64,000 nucleotides of DNA. Origin: Amoebidium appalachense. Taxonomy: Eukaryota; Ichthyosporea. Shown one piece after another: positions 30,101-40,907 of this stretch. The position numbers and the translations under genes are program-made. The stretch covers positions 2,976,001 to 3,040,000 of the forward strand of contig CAVNZM010000015.1 of assembly GCA_963693365.1 (NCBI GenBank), written 5' to 3'. The notes under the pieces were generated by a model. It saw nothing but the letters and a program-made list of their open reading frames with translations, was not told the origin of the DNA and made no database searches. Within the stretch, counting starts at the first letter, position 1. The number at the start of each line of letters is the position of its first letter.

Positions 30101-32130
30101 TCATCGTGATGGTGCGGATAGGGGTGGAGATGGGGTGAGTGGGTGGGGAAGGGGGGTGCGTGAGTGGGGGGGTGGGGGGGGGGGGAAGGGGGGGTGCGTG
30201 AGTGGGGGGGGGGGGGGGGGGAGGAGAAGGGGGGGGGGGGGGGGGAGTTACCATAAACACGACCGTCGAAGGTAGTCACTTGTTGGTTACCCTGTCAATG
30301 GACGTAGTGAGTAAATCAATCACCCACTTCCACTCTTATTCCTGGGCTCCAACATTAACTTACGACAGCTTGATCTACAAATAGCACAGCCGGGCTAGTG
30401 CATATATAACTGGTGTTTGTAGAGATAATCGGGGTGAGTTATTTGGTTTCACAGGTCAGCCTGACTTGCCGGATTTACGTGGGCATCTTCACGTGCGCCG
30501 GGGGTTGGGGGGGGGGGGGGGGGGGGAGGGGGGAGGGGGGAGGAATAGATGTGAGTAGGTCAGCCTGAAATCCGATACGACTTTCTGTATGGCTGGTGAA
30601 GAGCATGAGGGATGGGGTCGGGCCATTGCAGGGAAAAATCGGGAGTTTCAGTTTCTTACCCAAGCAATGCACGTCTTGTAGGTAGGAGGGGTGGTTGTGA
30701 CAGTGGAATTGCGGGTGTAACCCTGGATGGCCGTCCTCAACCCATTAAATGCTGTATCCCTGCTTGTGCTGGTAACGGGGAACTGAATCACGCCGTTGTA
30801 GGTTGCAGAACCCGCACGACGCGCCGCGGTGACGCACTGAGGGGTAGCCCAGTTGGAAGAAGTGAAAGTGAGGCTGCACTTGTCAAAGGCGAAAATTTCA
30901 CCGTACGAGTTGGAGATTGTGAGGGTAACGTCGGAACCCGGAGGATCGGTAAGGTTGAAGCAGACCTGTTGGTTGGGGGTGTTGGGGGAGGAGAGGATGG
31001 CGGCAGGGAAAACGTTGATGTCCGGGCCGACCCCGGGAAGAAGGAAGTTTGTGGTGATGTTGGTGTATTCGAGGTAGCCGGGGGGCTTCCACAGGAGACG
31101 GGCAAAAGTTGCACCACCTGGAAGGATTAAAAAAAAAAAAAAACGAGTCAGGATTTTCCATTTGATTGTTGAAAATACATTTGATTCAAGTGCTTTGTTC
31201 TTAATACACTTATTTCGTTGGCAACTTGTCAGGTTTCACAGGCCCGATTGGGCAGAGGCAGAAAATCAAAAAAACAATTGGAGATAATCATGCCGCTCAG
31301 CACACCGAGTAAAAATAAAACGGGAATGACTGGAAGGGAACAGAAACGAAAGGGGTAATGGTGGGCTGGGGGGGGGGGGGGGGGGGGGGAGCACTAAAAC
31401 GGGAAGCTGAAAAAAGGGTAACCCAAACGTTAGATGAAGATGCATTCTTCAATGAATGAACTATTAGTGAACCCATGGGATCGTGGTCAACCTTGTTATT
31501 TTATTTATTTTTTAATATTTGCACATTTTTTTCGTTCCCTCCTTTTGAAATAACTCAATTATTGTTCATTTAAATTTTTTATTTTTATTTTTTTTTATTT
31601 TTTTTGGGGGAGGGGGGAGGGGGCATCAAATACCAGTATTGACAATCTGCATCTTGATGGGGAGCAGCTGGCCAGCCGTCAGGGTCAGGTTGGCCCCAAT
31701 GCTCGGCACACTCACGCCACCGGCCCAGACCGTCAGGTTGAGATACGGGGTGCTGGTGTTGCCAACGTACAGAATGACGGCATCATCCCACCCCAAAAGC
31801 ATAAAGGAATACACTCCTGTACAGGGGACACGAACACGCCCTTGCATGATTGCGTTCTGGACTTGACCGACTGGGATACCGGTCAGATAGCGTCCGAAAA
31901 CGTTGTAGGTGCTGTTGGTGGCGTATGCGTCAAAGGCGGGACCCATGCGGGAATCCATTTGAGTGGTGGGGGTGATGCCAAAGAGATAGTAGTGTGTGCA
32001 GACGTCATAGCTGCTGCATGGTGCTGCAGCCGGTGCGTAGGTGAAACCGGGTTCGATGCGTGTGATACCAAGAACGGAGCTCGGAACCACGGGCCAATAT
32101 CCTCCACCATTGTTGGGGAACAAGGACTGG

Positions 32131-32197
<67 letters not shown>

Positions 32198-32446
32198 TGG
32201 AGGGGGGGGGGGGGGGGGGGGAGAAACGTAAGATATGGGAAAAGCTCAGGCTTAGTTGAGATGTCTCCATTTTAATGTAACCACTGGTTAAAACTCCAAG
32301 ACTTCGGGTATTTATAGCAGATTGAAAAGAAGAGACCTGTCGAATATACTTTTTTTTGGCCACCAGCCTAATATTCTGAACTGTGGGAGAATGGGACTGA
32401 AGGCTTTCTTAGGCTCAGTTTTTGGGGGGCCCAAGGGAGAAAAAAA

Positions 32447-32492
<46 letters not shown>

Positions 32493-33263
32493 GTAATCTT
32501 ACCTTTGGGCCACCATATGGATAGTAGGCGAAAAGAACACCAAATTGACTGTAGCCACCCGTAATGGGTGGTGGAACAAGGCACGTGGTAGGGCTGGTCC
32601 CTGAAGAAGGCCGGGTTTAGATTATATTTAACGAATAAATGTCCAAAAATAAATTTCCTGAAATTTCAAAATGAACCCTTTGTCCTTAAAGTGAGATGCT
32701 GGAACACCACAGTATGAAGTATGTGCACATATTCCTGGGCTGACCAAGGGGGAGGGAGGGGGCTCCGGGAAGCTTAGTGTCCACATGCAGAGGGGTAATA
32801 ATTGTCAACCACTTTGCTTCTTAGAAGGCGGAAAACATTGGAAGTGATTTATCAAATAACCTGAACTATAAGAAATAACCTGCAATTAACCTGAAGCATG
32901 TGATATAGCAAGTTTGAGAACAGATCTTTATATTGCGACCCTGCACCAAACCGTACCACTTTTTGCACAAAACTTGAGAAACTCTTATTGAGTTATTATA
33001 TATTATAAAAGTGAAGAAAGAATCAGCACCACCACACCAGTAAGTACCTTTTGCGTAAGTCTGCCAAGTCTGCCCGGTCTTTCGTATTTCCGGGCAGGAG
33101 CTGTAAAGATTGCAATCCAAAAATGTAGAAGAGTACGAGTAGAACTTGCAAGCAGCCTTAGAGTTGCACGCGTTAGCGCATGAACCGACGGAGCCAGTAT
33201 TTGGATACGTGTTGATGAGGAAATCGTCCACACAGTAGTAATTGGCGGGTGCGGGCCACGTCG

Positions 33264-33312
<49 letters not shown>

Positions 33313-34394
33313 TCATCACGTCGAGTATGTATGTGTGGTGCATGAAAAGGAATAGGGGAAAGTGGGAGTATTAGACATCGGAAGTGGAACCTAGGGGTGT
33401 CGTGCCGTGTCTGCCAGGGAGTATTCAGGTCATGGTGGATAAATACAGAAGACATTGTACTAAAAGTCGACCTGAAGGATTTGACAGATAACTTACCGCT
33501 GCAGCACTTCAAATTTATCACCACCATCATCTCCGGACACACCACACACACACAAACCGTACACCAAAGGCGGAGGCACACAGCCTTCTGAAGAATCCCA
33601 AATGCTAGCAAATAAGAATTGGAAAAAGCAGACTCAAAAAAAAAAAAAAGAAGAAGAAGAAGAAGAAAGAGAGAAAAAAGGTATGCAGTTGGATTCCGAT
33701 GATGCTATTGTTCCCTATTCAACAGTTCTGGTGTTTAATTTTTTTATCATGGATTATTATTATCTTTTCTTTTCTTTTTGTTTGGGGAAGGGGGAGGGGG
33801 GCGTTTACCTGGCGCATAAGTTTGGTCCAGAGCTGTGGATCGGGCCATGGATTCAGATTCAGTAAAAAAAAATAAAAAAGAGAGAGAGAGAGAGAGAGAA
33901 TCGACGAGAAAGCAGAGAAGGAAAAAAAAAAAAAAATGTGGCATTTTTTGCTCCCTCTAACACGGTTTCTCGCCAATATCATGCAGACTGAGTCATGACA
34001 GGTCATTTAGCACGTTAGATTTTAGTCTTCTATAAAAAACAAGGATTTGCAAAAGCAACGGCAAGGTTCTCCTCTATTTTTGTCCGTTTTTTCCCCTTGT
34101 GTAAGAACATATCTTAGTTCCGTTTGGTAAGGAAACCCGTGTTGCCTTCACTATTTATCGGCACACACACGCATATTGAAACAATTTATTTCTCTTACCC
34201 AAGAGATTTCATACGAGTTGATTAGTCCACTGGCACTTTCATCAACACGGTGTTCCATCTTCAAATCATAATGCTGTTCATAAACAGCGAGTAACTACGA
34301 ACACAAGTAAAGCATGCGGCGGCAGGGGATTGTGGATGGGCAGATATAAGACCCAGTGCCTAAGGAATGTGTGTGTGTGTGTGAATTGGGAAGG

Positions 34395-34425
<31 letters not shown>

Positions 34426-35477
34426 GGGGGGGGGTAAAGGGGAGAAGGGGGGTTGAACGTTGTTCAAATCGTGCGGGAGAAGGAGGGACTTCTTACGAAC
34501 ATCGTAGGTAATATAGCCACTGGCAGAATCAAGCCTTTCACAGGTGTAGAAAAGCATGCACGTGCCAGAGGAGCTCTCGTGCGCGTAGAACTTGCATCCA
34601 TCACGACTGCGGCAGGCATCACGACAGTCGGTGCGTGCAGAGTAGGTGCCGGACCAGATCAAGTTGCCATCAGGTTCGGCGCTGACACAGCGGTAGTCGT
34701 TGTTTGGGAACGTGGCTGTGGTGAATATTATGTTATAAGAATTGATTTGATGACAGAAATAAAACATAAGGTTTAACTTACGTGACTCATCATGGTGTGC
34801 CGTATATTTCTGTGTACGTGTGTGTGTGAGTGTGGGTGTGTGTCACGGGATACTTGTGTTATGTAAATGTATGTGTCGTATGTATGGGATTGAATGTGTG
34901 CTGTTTGAGCTCTGAGTGTGGTGTGCATGTGTAATGAACACAACGTTTTCTACAGGAAAAATGATGTGTTATTTAACGGACAAAACGAATACAAAACGGA
35001 GGAGGAAAATGACCTGAGGGACTCGCTTGTAATACCTCGTGAAAGAAATGCAAAGTATTTAAGTGGCCAAAGTTATTCACTGTGACTGTCACATTCGTTG
35101 TTGATCGAGATCTTACGGGTGGAACACACCGTGCAAGTATCAAGCCGTCCACCCAACTGTAATAAGGACCGATGCACAAAAATTACATGTTTGTTGAGAT
35201 CGGGGACCATTTTGTACATATTAGAGAGAAGCACTTATCTGAGAAATGGGGCTTAAAATGGTACTGATGGTGTTTCTGAGTTTGGTTTGGAAAGGGGAGG
35301 AGGGGGGGGGGGGGGGGGGGGGAGACACAAGATAAGTCATTGTTGCGGAGCTTACCTGGGGGACTGTATATGCGGGCTGTTGAAAATCAGGTTGATGAAA
35401 CGGTTTCGTTGATTGAAGAACATACCAGTTCACGAAGAAGTGTAGCCCGTTGTCGTATGTGTGTGCATATGGGAATC

Positions 35478-35509
<32 letters not shown>

Positions 35510-35598
35510 GTATTCATGTGTGTTTGTCTTTGCATATGTGCGGAAAATGGAAGGACGTTGTTGACTGTGTGTGCACATTTGTGAGAGCCAGCATGAGC

Positions 35599-35643
<45 letters not shown>

Positions 35644-36208
35644 TGTGTTTGTGTGCATGGGCTGGTGGTAGGCAGGTTTGTGTGACAGTAGTGTTGGTGT
35701 GTGTATGAGTGCAAGTTTATAAACCGAAGCATCTTTGTATGTGCATGTGTGGTCACGTGTTTTGGGTGTAGAGTTTTGTGGATGTCAGTGATGGAGCACT
35801 CAAGGGTTGATGTTGGGGATTTTTCTTGGTTTACCTATAGGACAAGTAACAGGAACCATTCTGAAAACCAAAGTGACTTCCAATCGCAATGGAGCAACAA
35901 ATCCAATGAAGCCCCACACCTGTCACAACCTGCAGCTGCCTGGCAAGCTTAACGTTAATGCATTTAATAATCAACCCATTTGATTTGAAGTGTATTTGTC
36001 AATTAATTTGTCACCTATTAGTCCAGGAGACATCTCAATTCACATATAATACAAAAAATTACAGCGCATCAGGCCTAGTAATACTATAGTGGGGGTAGAG
36101 TGGGGGTAGGCATAACGTACATTGTGCGGACACCTGCTCGGTGACCAGGAGAACGCAGAGAAGGACCCCTGGCAGCCATCCTAAGGGGAAGGCTGTGCGG
36201 GCGGGCAT
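22301..36208 (-). CDS. Secreted multidomain protein: signal peptide, 2 Apple, PA14, VWD, 5 EGF, Cys-rich segment, 3 NGDFE-type domains (complete)
   Basis: Nineteen exons, read from right to left: 36208-36121, 34715-34497, 33263-33048, 32600-32503, 32126-31634, 31117-30660, 30291-30252, 30070-29829, 29508-29299, 28589-27959, 27711-27586, 27254-27129, 26784-26668, 26213-26091, 25737-25597, 25283-25017, 24687-24154, 23813-23280 and 22845-22301 (TAA). They sum to 5208 bases, 1735 residues plus stop. Every intron is GT-AG and every phase matches, which strongly supports the model. The ATG at 36208 opens a classic signal peptide ([15 protein letters not shown]). No membrane helix or GPI-like tail follows, so the protein is probably released or matrix-bound. 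Most introns are phase 1. Modules such as Apple, EGF and VWD bind proteins or glycans or drive assembly in other secreted proteins. The order here is one I do not recognise, so a matrix or adhesion role is inferred from parts only. Confidence 0.92.
25017..25737 (-). other. Pro-rich linker and Cys-rich segment
   Basis: Exon 25737-25597 is a Pro-rich linker ending ETTCCRRKG. Exon 25283-25017 has two matching half-repeats with Cys pairs: [12 protein letters not shown] and [12 protein letters not shown], each preceded by a C-P-x-Y-type stretch. I do not recognise a named family; the internal duplication is visible. Confidence 0.6.
26091..28589 (-). other. Linker plus five EGF-like modules
   Basis: The long exon 28589-27959 ends in the first EGF module ([20 protein letters not shown]). 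Exons 27711-27586, 27254-27129, 26784-26668 and 26213-26091 then encode one module each, all phase 1-1. The last three begin DVDEC or DDDEC, the calcium-binding EGF signature, with later YTCGC, FKCDC and FECYC cores. Such modules form rigid calcium-stabilised rods in extracellular proteins. Confidence 0.9.
29299..30291 (-). other. von Willebrand factor type D-like domain
   Basis: Exons 30291-30252, 30070-29829 and 29508-29299 (about residues 525-688) begin [11 protein letters not shown] and end with [16 protein letters not shown], the two hallmark ends of VWD domains. The usual GDPH preceding TFDG is replaced by GNQQ, so a calcium-site residue may be missing. VWD domains mediate disulfide-linked assembly in mucins and von Willebrand factor. 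Confidence 0.85.
30660..32600 (-). other. PA14/GLEYA-like domain and following beta-rich segment
   Basis: Exons 32600-32503, 32126-31634 and 31117-30660 cover about residues 175-524. GGYWPVVP and the central [20 protein letters not shown] fit the PA14 core (aromatic, then DD, then a hydrophobic strand). The strand [19 protein letters not shown] closes the domain across a phase 1 intron. The C-terminal part has paired Cys and many N-glycosylation sequons. PA14 and GLEYA domains commonly bind carbohydrate; the ligand here is unknown. Confidence 0.75.
33048..34715 (-). other. Two Apple/PAN domains, one exon each
   Basis: Exons 34715-34497 and 33263-33048 encode about residues 30-102 and 103-174. 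Each is a symmetric phase 1-1 exon. Landmarks are [24 protein letters not shown] and CMLFYTCE in the first, and [25 protein letters not shown] and CNLYSSCPE in the second. The C..C.....CKFY core with downstream Cys pairs is the PAN/Apple pattern, known for protein or carbohydrate binding. Confidence 0.85.
36121..36208 (-). other. Signal-peptide exon of the secreted multidomain protein
   Basis: Reads [14 protein letters not shown] then a Leu/Val core and ends in VSAQ, with a likely signal peptidase site after VSA. The donor GTACGT at 36120 leaves phase 1. Joining it to the exon at 34715 completes a Ser codon and runs straight into the first Apple domain. Confidence 0.9.
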
Positions 36209-38866
36209 TTTCCCAACTCCACGTTATATTATATTTTCTCCGAGTGTCCCGAGTACTAGAAAGGCCAGAAAATGAGACGTTTGGTATCAGAGCCAAACCC
36301 ACGTGTACTCATGCATGCACACAGGCCTTGTCGAAACGAAAGCCTTGAAGTTAGTTGGAAAACATGGAGCTCGTTGGCCTTGCCTACGGAGTGAGTTCCA
36401 CACATAAACACGCGCGCACATGCATGCACAGAGCAAACTCTGTAACGTTGCTTATAATTGGCGCTAGCACTACCCTATTCTCAGATCGCCTCCCCTATTT
36501 GCGGGGGAAGTGATTGAATGGCACTTGGTAAGCAAACGGCTTTTTCTGTGCCTTGGGATCCACGACAACGACAGCACGACCCACACATAGACAGGCTGTG
36601 AAATTTTTGTAGCGGGACCCTGAAACCAAAGACTTTCCCTTGACTTTTAGCTGAGATCCACCAATTTCACAGCCAAAATATTGTTAATTTAGGGGGAGGA
36701 AAAAAAAAAAAAAAAAGAAAAAAAAAAAAACATAAAAACGATTTATGGCTCTATTAGGGCCTTCCAGACAGGGGAAAAGTTGCGAAAATGATCATGACAC
36801 CAGCCAGGCTCGAAACGAATTTCACGCCCTGCCCACAGATGAAAGAAACAATGACATAACGTTCAACATGGCTGTACAGGTTCAACCGATCAACATTCCG
36901 TTGTTAAAAAAAAGATTGTTGATTGGTTATCCCTATTTCCAATATAAACTTTCCGCATTCTTTCAAGCTAAGTAGTACATGACCGAGTATGGTGTTCGTG
37001 GGTAGAACTGTAGCCTTATTTTACTGAAGAAAGCCCGTATTAATGTGAATTTCAAATAAATAATAATGCATTTGCCCAGGTTTAGCGGTCGCGTGCGGTG
37101 ACCACACATTGATTTCTGCGCCTCTGATTGCAGGTTCAAATGTTCAAATACGCGCGTCACGGGCCGCGCGCAGCGGCGCGCATGAGCTTGTAGTATCACA
37201 ATGAATGGTGTGAGTATCAAAGAACCTCCTTATAATACCAAAAAAATGCTGTATGTACATATAGAACTCCCAAAATAAAATAGTGTTCAAGAAAAAATAT
37301 ATGCCTGCTGTGATCGATATATTTGGGGCACACACTTGAGAAGGAGCATGGGCCTGTGCCAGGAATGGCATGAACCCATAATGCATTCCTGTGGATAAAT
37401 ATCGCACCCTGTCAACATTGTTGCCGTACGCCAGAAATAAACCTTGAACCACATGTACACTTTCCGCTATGAATACATTTCAAAAGAAAGTGAAAATTTA
37501 AAAAAAAAAAAAAAAAAAAAAAGTAGGATGATTGATATTGTGACCAGAAATTAAGAGAATTAACCGGCTTTGCGATCTTCCGCTCGTGACCCAAAGCAAA
37601 AAAGGTCCCAATGTCCGGGTACTCGTGCGTTTATTGAGGAATCCGATTGCATTCCTCATAAGATTCCTCCAAGCATACACAGCTCTAAATCCGCTGTGGT
37701 CAAAGCCCACTGCCAATCACAATGCGTTGTAAAGCTGCATGTAAACAGGCAACTGAAACTCGGAATGATAAAGTAATGGCATTATTCTGCTACTAACGCA
37801 TATGATACATACAATATTAAAATACAAAAGAAGAAAAAAGTGAAACAATAGAAATAAAAATGAAAAGCAGCCCGCCATTGTACATAATATATATCTGGAT
37901 GGCTTTTGAAAAGCGTGGACTAGTTGTTGTGTACAGTACAGTGCATATGCCAGACTGTTCCAGTGCCTGGGCTGGGGTAGACCGTAACCCCCACACCTTA
38001 TGCCAGCGTGGACCAATGAGCCCAGTCGAAAAATGAATAACAGTATTCATGGCAATAACTTTTATCACTTGAAGAACCAAAATCATGTAGCATTGGGCTG
38101 AGATAATTCACCGGGCTTTGAAGGGACTCTTTGAAAGTCCACCTCAGATGATTGTAAATATAAACAAAAAAGAAAACTCAACTTATTAATGTACACATTA
38201 CTAGTCACCGTGGCACCTATAGAGTATATCAACCGAATCTTTTTATTATGATGGTATTCTATGATATTGCTTTGAATTCAGCCACTTTGGTCAATCGAGT
38301 ACTGACTTTTCTGGCAGGAAGAAATGTGGCCGTTTTCTTTTTGTTTTTTTTGTACGTACACTGCCATATCATTCTTTGGGTGCCTCCCCTCCGGCTATCC
38401 GGGATCCCCCCTCCCGTACTCCCCCCCCCCCCCCCCCCCCTCCCCCACTCCTTCTCTCCCTGTGGCTCCCCGGAGTACCTGCTCCCTTTCCCCCCCCCCC
38501 CCCCCCCCCCCCCTTCCCCCAACCCTCCATGGCGCATCACATCATATCTCTTTCCGAGTCTCTGTGCCTCTCTTACAAAATTTTCAAATCGGCCAACGTA
38601 CGTGGTGTCGAATACTCGCTAGAGATCTCATTCTTCTCCCCTACCTCCCTACTCTCTCTCCCCGGGTACCGGTGTATTATCGACCCTGTCTAGATGTTCC
38701 TACAGTCTGGCTGTTCCTTTATAGATAGATAGTTTTCCCCCATATCCCTCTCTCACATGTACACCCTCTCTCCGGGCTCTAGATTTCTCCTCTCACTCTA
38801 TCACTCTCTCATTCTCACGCTCTCGATGATCTATCTCGAACACACAATACAAAACACTCTTTCTCC

Positions 38867-38867
38867 C

Positions 38868-38911
<44 letters not shown>

Positions 38912-38929
38912 CTCGCTCTCTCTCCCTCT

Positions 38930-38991
<62 letters not shown>

Positions 38992-39020
38992 TATCATATA
39001 TATATATATATATATATATC

Positions 39021-39053
<33 letters not shown>

Positions 39054-39060
39054 TTCACCC
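38867..39060. repeat. (CT)n and (AT)n microsatellite block
   Basis: CT repeats at 38870-38966 pass into two AT runs (38967-38990 and 38996-39019, separated by a TATCAT break) and back to CT. The AT part is self-complementary and could extrude as a hairpin. Confidence 0.95.
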
Positions 39061-39141
39061 ACCCTCCGTCCGTGCGGTCCCCTCACTCTGCTAAGCGCTC
39101 TCTCAATCCCCCCTGATCGTGGGGGGGTTGCCAGGGGAGGG

Positions 39142-39412
39142 CCCAACCACATCAGCTGATGCAACTTGCTCCGAGCAGAATTATTCCGTAACAAGCAGAA
39201 TTGTTCTGCAAAAAGCAGAATTATTCTGCAAAAGCAGAATCAATCTGCTAAAAGCAGAATTATACTGCAAAAGCAGAATCAATATCATTCTGCTTTTTGC
39301 AGAATAATTCTGCTTTCTGCAGAATAATTCCGAATTCTGCAGAATAATTCCGATTTTGCAGAATTCGAATAATTCTGCTTTTTGCAAGTTGACTCTGCCG
39401 ATGTGGTTGGGT
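39142..39412 (+). mobile_element. Palindrome-rich MITE-like element with terminal inverted repeats, best copy
   Basis: The left end CCCAACCACATCAGCTGATG then CAACTTGC (39143-39170) is the inverted match, with about four mismatches, of the right end GCAAGTTGACTCTGCCGATG then TGGTTGGG (39384-39411). Between them lie serial copies of GCAGAATTATTCTGC-type cores in both senses. At about 270 bases and without coding capacity it fits a non-autonomous DNA element. Target-site duplications could not be judged because of flanking low complexity. Confidence 0.7.
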
Positions 39413-39479
39413 CCAAAGGGTTCTCTCCGCTCTCTCCCCCCCACTCCATCTTCGCCGGAGCCCTCTCTCTCAAAAGTTT

Positions 39480-39750
<271 letters not shown>

Positions 39751-40765
39751 CTCTCCCCCCCCCCCCACTCACACACACAGACAAAGTACACACACACACA
39801 CGTAGCTCGTGCACACCTTACACACACACACATACACACAAAGTACGCACCCACACACGCACAACGTACACAGTGTCACACACACACGCAACCTGACAAC
39901 AGCATTGTGACAGACACACCGTGGCACAAAAAACGTACACATTATTGCCAGTTCGGCCGCAGATATGTAGATCCGATCATCATGTGACAGTGAGCCTCAC
40001 AGAACACAGAGACGCACATACACTAGTCTCCAAGGCTATCTATGTACCCACTGGCTTACGTAAGTGGCTGAGCACTACTACTTGTACGCCGCAACATACA
40101 GCTTGATACAAGGTATGTTGAGCCGGGCCGCAGGGAGACAGCACTCAAGGTGACTACACTTACACGTAACGTAGTGCTCTACGGCATTCGCACGGGGAGG
40201 AGGTGCCGGCCTAAGGAAAACACACGTACACACGCACACAAACACAAACACACACACACACATATACTCCACACACGCACGCACGGACGCACGCACGCAC
40301 GCATTACAAGCACGGGCAGGCACCGTGGGCCCGTGGCGCACGCACACCGTGTGGGTGACTTATATAAATCATCGATTCCCCCGTGGGGCCGTGGCCCGTG
40401 GCCCGTGGCCCGTGGGGCGGCCTGTCCGTCCGTCATCTCGTCATCCTGTCCCGAAGGAATGGAATTTGTGCCTTATAGCCAGTCACAAAAGACAAGCTGT
40501 TAGAAACAATACGATTGGAGCTTTGGAAATTTGGTATGCGGAAAACCCGGGAAACGAAATTGATTTACTTCTTGAGCAATCATTGCTTCCGCGTATTCCC
40601 CCAACACAAGACGGTACTGTATTTATCAAATACATGGTGTTAGGATACTTAATTTGCCAAATAAAAATTTAACGTGCATAGTATAGCGTTTTCGGAACAC
40701 TGTTTTCTCCTCGCCGAGTCCTCGGTCCGGCGTCATCTTTTGCAACCCTGTCGTTGATACGTTAA

Positions 40766-40844
40766 CCAATCAGATACTGCAACCAATCAAACGTTTCTTT
40801 CTCGTTTCAAGACAGCTATATAAACAAGACACGCACAGAGCTCA
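40766..40844 (+). promoter_or_regulatory. Promoter of the nucleoside transporter gene: two CCAAT boxes, TATA box, initiator
   Basis: CCAAT occurs at 40766-40770 and 40783-40787, both as AACCAATCA. TATATAAA is at 40817-40824. An initiator-like CTCAGTC sits about 20-27 bases downstream, giving a likely start near 40844 and a 5' leader of about 64 bases before the ATG at 40908. The spacing is standard for a RNA polymerase II core promoter. Confidence 0.75.
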
Positions 40845-40907
40845 GTCAACAGTTGTTCACATCATACACACATTACACAGTGTATAACTCAAGGTACAAA
40901 CGCAACC

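Noticed and set aside
35349-35957. Possible extra small exons in the first intron of the secreted protein gene (lectin-like [10 protein letters not shown]; a 21-base and a 40-base candidate)
   Set aside because: They have splice-like edges, but the signal-peptide exon joins directly to the Apple exon in phase 1. Adding these candidates gives stops or phase conflicts in the combinations I tried.
36745-38086. Short open frames in the divergent spacer
   Set aside because: All are under about 100 codons, with no recognisable motif, splice partner or composition unlike background.
40404-40672. Small open frame upstream of the transporter (ends GYLICQIKI)
   Set aside because: No homology, GC-rich repeat at its start, and it lies just upstream of the transporter promoter.
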